Assembly (NCBI GenBank): GCA_027919835.1
Contig: JANVFP010000011.1
Location: forward strand, 62,001 to 126,000
DNA length: 64,000 bases
DNA from: Lentinula raphanica
Taxonomy: Eukaryota > Basidiomycota > Agaricomycetes > Agaricales > Omphalotaceae
Reading direction: 5' to 3'
The position numbers were made by a program, and so were the translations under genes. Shown in pieces: positions 58,603-64,000 of the stretch; position 1 is the stretch's first letter, and each line of letters begins with the position of its first letter. Under the pieces are notes generated by a model. It saw only the letters and a program-made list of their open reading frames with translations. It ran no database searches and was not told the DNA's origin.

Positions 58603-59658
58603 ATGCCTGCAGAACGCCATTTCCATACCCGGAAGATACCGAGCACCACGCCCTATCCTCAAACCTGTAATCGCGCCAGCACTGAACTCGATCCTAACAC
58701 GGTCCAAGTTCTACACCAGGCAGTCTCTCGTGAGACCGCTATTCGTCAAAACCAACAAGTACATACGTTTCTTCTCTGGTGTGCTCGCCGAGATGTCACA
58801 TTAGCTGAAGTGTCACCACCATCGGAAATACTATTGTGCAACTACTTCAGCACCTTCTCCTCCAAGACCTCCATGGTCACAGCAAAATCGCATAACGCCG
58901 CCATCAAGAACTGGGTCAAACGCAGAGGTTTCTCTTGGACTGGTGCCTCGCTTTTAGAGAGCATCATGAGAGGAATCCATAACACCGTTCCACAGACTGC
59001 TACCAGCAAGGAAATCCCGAAGGTCCCAGTGCGCGTAGAACACCTCAAATTCCTTGTGAACGAATGTATCAATCTTGACGACGCATACTTCATTGCTTGC
59101 CGGAACGCTATCGCCTGTACAGCTTTCTATGGAATGTTCAGACTAGGCGAGATTCTGTTCGACACCAACTTTACTGCAAATGAAACACCTCGAGTTCAAG
59201 ATCTCATCTTCCATACCAAGCAATGCACGATACACCTTTCTCGAACGACAACCACACTACGTAACGGCGAGACCATAATCTTTCCACGTCTCCAATCATG
59301 CACAGACCCCACTTCCGTACTCCAACAACACATCGCCATCAACAAACTGTTACCCACTGATAATCTCTTTTCCTATCGTGGTCCAGGTGGTGAACTCGTA
59401 CATATGAGTAAATTCTTGTTCCTCAAGGATTGCAACAGGGTCTGGTCGCGACACAACATCCCGAGAATCACAAATCACTGCTTTAGGTTGGGCGGAACGA
59501 CCCACTACTTGGTCTCGGGCGTAGATAGCAAGGTCGTACAAATGATGGGCAGGTGGAAATCGGATGAGTTCTTGCGTGACTTGGACTGGAAAGACATCGA
59601 AGCGTTCATTGGCACTCACCTCAAAAAATTTAGCACGATGCGGATTACATCCGCGTAA
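58603..59658 (+). CDS. YR4: tyrosine-recombinase-like protein, best preserved copy
   Basis: 351 residues, single exon, start at 58603 (MPAERHFHTRKIPSTTPYPQ). The N-terminal SAM-like part has FLLWCARRDVTLAEVSPPSE and LLCNYFSTFSSKTSM. Catalytic positions: Arg in FYGMFRLGEILFD (about residue 180), HCFRLGGTTHYL (HxxR, about residue 290), and Trp in MMGRWKSDEFL (about residue 316). The Tyr nucleophile expected just after this point is absent (FLRDLDWKD). The fold therefore looks right, but strand cleavage by the classical chemistry should not be possible. Similar proteins in Agaricomycetes belong to Crypton/Ngaro-type mobile elements or to domesticated derivatives. It is shorter at the N-terminus than YR1 and YR2. 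Confidence 0.68.
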   Translation: MPAERHFHTRKIPSTTPYPQTCNRASTELDPNTVQVLHQAVSRETAIRQNQQVHTFLLWCARRDVTLAEVSPPSEILLCNYFSTFSSKTSMVTAKSHNAAIKNWVKRRGFSWTGASLLESIMRGIHNTVPQTATSKEIPKVPVRVEHLKFLVNECINLDDAYFIACRNAIACTAFYGMFRLGEILFDTNFTANETPRVQDLIFHTKQCTIHLSRTTTTLRNGETIIFPRLQSCTDPTSVLQQHIAINKLLPTDNLFSYRGPGGELVHMSKFLFLKDCNRVWSRHNIPRITNHCFRLGGTTHYLVSGVDSKVVQMMGRWKSDEFLRDLDWKDIEAFIGTHLKKFSTMRITSA

Positions 59659-59927
59659 TTGACGGGTGTTCCAACATGAGTCATTTTACAGATCTTTTCT
59701 GCCTTGCAGCTGATTGAAAGTACTCACATACAGATAAATTTTTATGACTTAAAAGTTAAAACAGACTTCCATACATAATACTACATCATATGACAGTGTA
59801 ATCAATATCATACATAGTACTCGAACTAATTGAGATCAAGGATATAAATATTGCCAGTCGGATCCAAGGGCTTTGGTTCAAGGTTGATGTTCTGCTTGAG
59901 AGGCCGCTGATACCTCGTAGTATGTAG

Positions 59928-60614
59928 TCAACTGGGAAGGCGCGTTCTGAGCCGCGTAATCAGCCTTACCCTTATCCAGCCGGACCAGCCCCCACCTTGG
60001 AAGATGCAGATAGAGCTGCTATAGACAGCGACCCAGAGTACTCTGGTAGTAGTAGTTCCGAACCAACTTCCGATGCTGATTCTGAAGCTGCCAACGAGTC
60101 GGAATCTGATGATACTGATTCTGACGCCCGTTTTGAAGCGGAACCTGAAGCTGATTCCGGAGTTGCCAATTCGAATACTGACGAAACCGTTTCCGACACC
60201 AGCTCTGAAGCTAATTCTCATACACCTGATCTCCAAGCCACGCCTGGAGCTGACTCTGAAGTCAATCGGCAAGAGGAGATGATGACAGCCCTTACCGAAA
60301 AGCCTCAGTATATTGCTGGCGCTTTCGTTTTACTCGAGCATCTCCGCCTAATGATGGTCTCCCGACACAAGGATCCAACTTTGGTTCGTATCACGCCCAA
60401 ACCCTATGTTAACCCACCGCCGTTCGATGACAATGCAGATGTCATCACGCAATTGCCCGCGTACCTTTTGGCTGTTGATGACTTGGGAATGGACGTTCTA
60501 GCTCTTGTTGTACAGTGTACGTGCGGAAGTGGGCCACCGCGCTTCGCGCGTGGCATGTACTCGTCCGGAATGGAAAAAGTGTTCATGAACAGAATCCAGA
60601 TGCAACTGTATTAA
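59928..60614 (+). CDS. Acidic Ser/Asp/Glu-rich ORF without a start codon (fragment or 3' exon)
   Basis: Open from the stop at 59925-59927 to the stop at 60612-60614. The first part is Pro-rich (PYPYPAGPAPTLEDADRAAI), then a long acidic low-complexity tract (GSSSSEPTSDADSEAANESE). An ordered C-terminal part follows (KPQYIAGAFVLLEHLRLMMV, PKPYVNPPPFDDNADVITQL, CTCGSGPPRFARGMYSSGME). No ATG precedes the frame; a TAG at 59927 could be a splice acceptor, making this a 3' exon. I do not recognise the family. It lies next to retroelement sequence and may be a transposon-borne gene. Confidence 0.35.
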   Translation, partial: STGKARSEPRNQPYPYPAGPAPTLEDADRAAIDSDPEYSGSSSSEPTSDADSEAANESESDDTDSDARFEAEPEADSGVANSNTDETVSDTSSEANSHTPDLQATPGADSEVNRQEEMMTALTEKPQYIAGAFVLLEHLRLMMVSRHKDPTLVRITPKPYVNPPPFDDNADVITQLPAYLLAVDDLGMDVLALVVQCTCGSGPPRFARGMYSSGMEKVFMNRIQMQLY

Positions 60615-60832
60615 TAGGGTTCGATGGATGGATAAGGGTGAACAAATACTACCACTCGTCTATGTTATCTTGTACTGCTGTAATTAAGCATGCAATTGTG
60701 TTCCTCATTCTGATTCACACTCAAGTTGTCCAATCTCATGCCACAACTTGAAGCATAGATCATCACGGCGGTTGATATATCTTCCTGGACCAAGATGCTG
60801 GTGATTGTGGATCCATCCTGAGGCATGACTGT

Positions 60833-61051
60833 CTACGGAGGGCAAGATGGAAGGCATGGAATATGCATGTACATGAACGTCATGTTCCCAGCCAACTCAT
60901 GTAGATCATGGTGTCTTGACTCTCTGAGTGCAAACTTCCTTACATCTTCAGCACCAGCAATGATACCCATAGAGGAGGAGGCTTCAATGATTTTATGCGG
61001 GAAGAGATTGCCTGTGAGTTTGAAGGCCCTGGAGATGCCATGGTGGAAGGT
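60833..61051 (-). pseudogene. Coding-like remnant, unknown origin
   Basis: The minus strand is open for about 72 codons with protein-like composition (FHHGISRAFKLTGNLFPHKI, then EASSSMGIIAGAEDVRKFAL and RHHDLHELAGNMTFMYM). It has a stop at each end and no proper start. It may be a piece of an old transposon or of a displaced gene. Confidence 0.25.
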
Positions 61052-62020
61052 CTAGTAACAAGTAATCCATTGTTCAGATGTATTACACACTAAGATAGAT
61101 TGTTTGTCAGGCTGAGCCATCTATGTATGCCTCCCAGTACTCCGGGGCCCTCCCTACATCCCTAACCTATGTTGCAATGATCCTATGAGGCTTTGTATTT
61201 GATATCGAGGCTTAGAAGGTGAAGCAGAGGTGAAGAGCATTGAGAAAGGTCGAGAATCTGAAGAGTCACGGTGAGAAAAGAATGATGTGTCAGCCGAAGT
61301 CACGCGGTCTTGAGCAACGTGATCAAAGTCCCAATTTGGTGGAAAAAAAAGTTGGGTCCCAAATAGGCAATTTTTAATGAAACCAAATAAGGCGATTTTT
61401 TGACAGTTTTCCCACGCCAAACGGGCTATAGGACGATTCCTTCATTTCATTCCAGACTCGTAAAGAAGGACATTTCCATCGCCTTGACCGAGGCCGACCC
61501 TGGCACTTTTGAGCTGTCAACTTTTGTTTTAGTAAGGAAACCATCTAAAATACTCATAATCCTGCATTCCGGTTTTTTTTGGGTAGTCATTTCAATTTGA
61601 GAAAATTTTTTCCAAGTTTTGCCTTCTATTTCTGACATATTTATAGTATTTTAAGCCTTGTTGTTCACAGAAAGTGGCTCAGCACCAGTTTGGAGCATAA
61701 GGCTTCAATGCAAGAGCTCATCTACCTGTGAGAGGCTGAAGATAGTCTGAGAATTCTGTCAATGATTAGTTTTCTGACTTGGATACAAACCTAGATTGAG
61801 ACCTAGAGGAACTAGAGATCAAAATATCAGTACCAAAGACTAAATAATATATTGTCAGATGCTGAATAAAATCATCAAGAATGATGAATCTCATTGCGCA
61901 GATATGGGTGTTGTTTTGATAGATATCAGGGCCTAGGATGCTTTTATGGGTTATAGCAATCCTTCTCCATCTTCTTGAATACCTTTGAAGAGTGATTTAT
62001 AAAGATTCGCAGGTCGCCGT
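61052..62020. other. AT-rich sequence between remnant and LTR
   Basis: No gene recognised. It includes poly-A/T tracts near 61340-61400 and 61565-61620 and probably contains either the outer part of the LTR or its genomic flank. I could not locate the outer LTR end. Confidence 0.35.
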
Positions 62021-62317
62021 CTATACAAATACGAAGTGAGTCTTTAACTTGACAGTACGAGTTCATTTAGGCTATACCTATACAAATACGAAGTGAGCTA
62101 GATAATGTAAGTAAGTAAGGTAGCATATAGTAATGTTCGAGATGTACTCACTCTTTAACTTGACAGTACGAGTTAAAGAGCGGTTATAGAATGTATCGAC
62201 TTAAATAGCGTATCGAGAAACCAAATAAACCACTACATACGATCTCGTCCCTATGCACGTCACACCACCGCGTTCCACATCCTCATATCGTCGCCTCGTC
62301 CTACCGGATTTCTAACA
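62021..62317 (-). mobile_element. 3' LTR of the Ty1/copia element (outer end not located)
   Basis: Directly after the polymerase ORF the minus strand reads a purine tract (CAGGGGGAG) followed by TGTTAGAAATCC, a typical polypurine tract and LTR start; the stop codon TAG lies inside the LTR start. The LTR contains a TATTTAAG promoter element and two tandem copies of a leader segment (see findings). The terminal CA and the target-site duplication were not found, so the outer limit given is only a minimum. Confidence 0.65.
62200..62207 (-). promoter_or_regulatory. TATA-like element in the LTR
   Basis: The minus strand reads TATTTAAG about 110 nt into the LTR, upstream of the duplicated leader segment. 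This is the likely core promoter of the retrotransposon. Confidence 0.4.
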
Positions 62318-64000
62318 CTCCCCCTGGCGACGATACCACCAATCCAGTCCGAGGGCACGCACAAATCGCTGATGAAGATCTTTCGATAACGATTTGGTTA
62401 ACAGATCCGCCACGTTATCTTCAGATGCCACCGGAAATATTTCCACTTTCTTTTCTTCGACCTCGTCCCGAATGAAATGGTATCGAACATCAATCGCTTT
62501 CGAAATGCCGTGTTCCCGGGTCGTTTCGGATAGACTGATCGCACCAGAGCTGTCACAGAGAATTTGCATCGGAGATTTTCCACCCAATTCGACTTCCGAC
62601 AACCAGCTATTCAGCCAGACAGCTTGCTGAACACCCCGCGCCAAAGCAACGTATTCAGCCTCCGTGGAAGACAGGGCAGTGACGGACTGAGGTTTTGAAG
62701 ACCAGGAAACAGGCGAACCATTGATGAGAAATACGTAACCGGACACCGATCGACGCGTATGAGGATTACTTGCCCAGTCAGAATCCACGTATCCGATGGG
62801 CTTGATTTCAGCAGGCGATTCGAACTTTCGATACACGATCCCATAGTTCATAGTATGTTTGATGTAGCGACAAAGTTTAATGAGAAGATCCCAATGAACC
62901 CGAGAAGGAGCGTTTTGAACGGAGGATAGACTAGAGCATGCAAAGACGATGTCAGGACACGTAGACGAAGCGATCCACCAGCAACATCCAAGGAGCCGAC
63001 GGTAAGGCTTGTCTTTCATATAGATTGCTTCTTCTTCGATGTTGTGTAGCGTTGGGGAGACATGGTATTTGGGAGGCAAAGGAGTGTCGATAGGATATAA
63101 ATCGTCCCATATGTTGAAGTATTTGAATGCATTTTCGATGAATGGAGCCTGAGAAATACCGATAGCACCGTCCGGAAAGTATTCGAGCGTAAGTCCAACC
63201 AAGAATTTCTTGTCTTTGACGTCCTTCCAGTCCCAACGATCGAAGTCCGTCATTGATTTCTCTGCTTCTTCTTCGCTCGAGGCCGCTGACCAGATATCGT
63301 CCGTGTGAACTGAGTGAATCGAGTGCGAGCCGGTGATTGGGTCTTTCCGAAATCGGATGCACGGATCAGCTCTGGAGGACTTGAACCCAATACGATGAGC
63401 CTCGCTTTTGAGTTCCTTGAACCAGATATGTCCCGCCTGAGCTAAGCCGTACAGAGGTTTCTTCATTAAGCATACTTTACTCTCCTCCCCCTGCTTAGCA
63501 AAACCGGTCGTTTGCTCCATGTAGATTTTCGGGTGTTCAGGGAGCGATCCGTTGAGGTATGCCGAAGAAAAATCCCACTGTCTGGTGGACCATCCGTTCG
63601 CAGCCGCGCACGCAATGAGGATACGCACCGACTCCATCCGAGCGACCATCGACCAGGTTTTGTCGAAATCTTGTCCCGGACGTTGCATATCACCCCTGGC
63701 TACCCATCGCGCCTTTCTAGCAAGGATCTCACCGACACCGTCCACCTTCAGATCATACACCCACATCCCCTTCAGGATACGCGCTCCCTGTGGACGATCT
63801 ACGAGCTCCCAACAGCCACGATCATTAAGCGAATTGAATTCTTTGTTCATGGGAGGTAGCCATAATTCGGGTTCGTTCATGGCTTGGTTGTATCGTTTTG
63901 GAATGGGGTTTACGGACTTTCCAGCACCCTTCACAGCACTCGCCAGAACCATTATATTGGCCCAGTCCTCGCGATTGGAACGTGCACGTTCCTCATCCTC
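62312..64000 (-). CDS. Ty1/copia retrotransposon Pol: reverse transcriptase and RNase H (partial)
   Basis: The open frame continues past the right edge of the window (the apparent ATG at 63952 is internal; ERARSNREDWANI precedes it). Visible copia reverse-transcriptase landmarks are WELVDRPQGARILKGMWVYD, ARWVARGDMQRPGQDFDKTW, RQWDFSSAYLNGSL, KPLYGLAQAGHIWF, and the active-site box VHTDDIW (Tyr-Val-Asp-Asp replaced by His-Thr-Asp-Asp). Later come PYRRLLGCCWWIASSTCPDI and the RNase H acidic residues in YVDSDWASN, SSTEAEYVA and LCDSSGAI. It ends ALGLDWWYRRQGEC at 62312. No stop or frameshift is seen, so the element may be young. Gag, protease and integrase would lie outside the window. Confidence 0.9.
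   Translation of the reverse strand, partial: EDEERARSNREDWANIMVLASAVKGAGKSVNPIPKRYNQAMNEPELWLPPMNKEFNSLNDRGCWELVDRPQGARILKGMWVYDLKVDGVGEILARKARWVARGDMQRPGQDFDKTWSMVARMESVRILIACAAANGWSTRQWDFSSAYLNGSLPEHPKIYMEQTTGFAKQGEESKVCLMKKPLYGLAQAGHIWFKELKSEAHRIGFKSSRADPCIRFRKDPITGSHSIHSVHTDDIWSAASSEEEAEKSMTDFDRWDWKDVKDKKFLVGLTLEYFPDGAIGISQAPFIENAFKYFNIWDDLYPIDTPLPPKYHVSPTLHNIEEEAIYMKDKPYRRLLGCCWWIASSTCPDIVFACSSLSSVQNAPSRVHWDLLIKLCRYIKHTMNYGIVYRKFESPAEIKPIGYVDSDWASNPHTRRSVSGYVFLINGSPVSWSSKPQSVTALSSTEAEYVALARGVQQAVWLNSWLSEVELGGKSPMQILCDSSGAISLSETTREHGISKAIDVRYHFIRDEVEEKKVEIFPVASEDNVADLLTKSLSKDLHQRFVRALGLDWWYRRQGEC

Larger units (their letters stand above)
56030..59658. repeat. Module copy C: X-C (minus) and YR4 (plus)
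   Basis: Third copy of the X/YR module. The intergenic region (57389-58602) again carries the 'cagtgccgtgt' landmark near 57993. YR4 here has the best preserved catalytic residues of the family. Confidence 0.7.

Noticed and set aside
1..64000. CRISPR arrays, rRNA genes, bacterial-type operons
   Set aside because: None seen; the window is intron-rich fungal nuclear DNA.

Overview
The window is nuclear DNA of a filamentous basidiomycete, most likely an Agaricomycete. Genes are split by many short (about 45-85 nt) GT-AG introns, with two GC-AG introns. The protein set (importin-9, Dopey, Msb1/Mug8, Ymc-type carrier, GH92 mannosidase, GMC oxidoreductase, Ty1/copia polymerase) fits that lineage. 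I could not fix genus or species.

Region 1 (1-8.8 kb) is dense housekeeping sequence: the 5' end of an unidentified minus-strand gene, a divergent importin-9/Kap114 gene, a convergent RS-rich nuclear protein gene, and an F-box gene. Region 2 (8.8-14.9 kb) is almost gene-free. The one gene I can assemble there is a small three-exon minus-strand gene at 13377-13854.

Region 3 (14.9-29 kb) holds metabolic and secretory genes: a mitochondrial carrier, a GFA/CENP-V-like protein, a secreted GH92 alpha-mannosidase, an aldo-keto reductase divergent from a secreted GMC oxidoreductase, and a C2H2 zinc-finger protein. Region 4 (31.4-42.6 kb) encodes a nuclear lysine-rich protein (possibly Ies4-like), the very large Dopey/Dop1 trafficking protein, and an Msb1/Mug8-family protein.

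Region 5 (43-59.7 kb) is the most unusual. Eight genes alternate strictly minus/plus. The four plus-strand genes are paralogous tyrosine-recombinase-like proteins (YR1-YR4) that all lack the nucleophilic tyrosine at the expected place. Three of the four minus-strand partners are paralogous copies of an unrecognised Ser/Pro-rich protein with a basic C-terminus (X-A, X-B, X-C). The fourth is an unrelated putative secreted protein. Spacers between partners are also homologous, so a two-gene divergent module of about 4 kb has been tandemly multiplied. Copies show graded decay: a frameshift in YR3, loss of catalytic residues in YR1-YR3, and a 7-nt deletion in X-C that fuses an upstream ORF to the main ORF.

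Region 6 (59.9-64 kb) is transposon territory: an acidic ORF without a start codon, a coding-like remnant, and the 3' end of a Ty1/copia element (intact reverse transcriptase/RNase H, polypurine tract, LTR). The LTR contains two tandem copies of a leader segment that differ by exactly one 54-nt intron-like insert.
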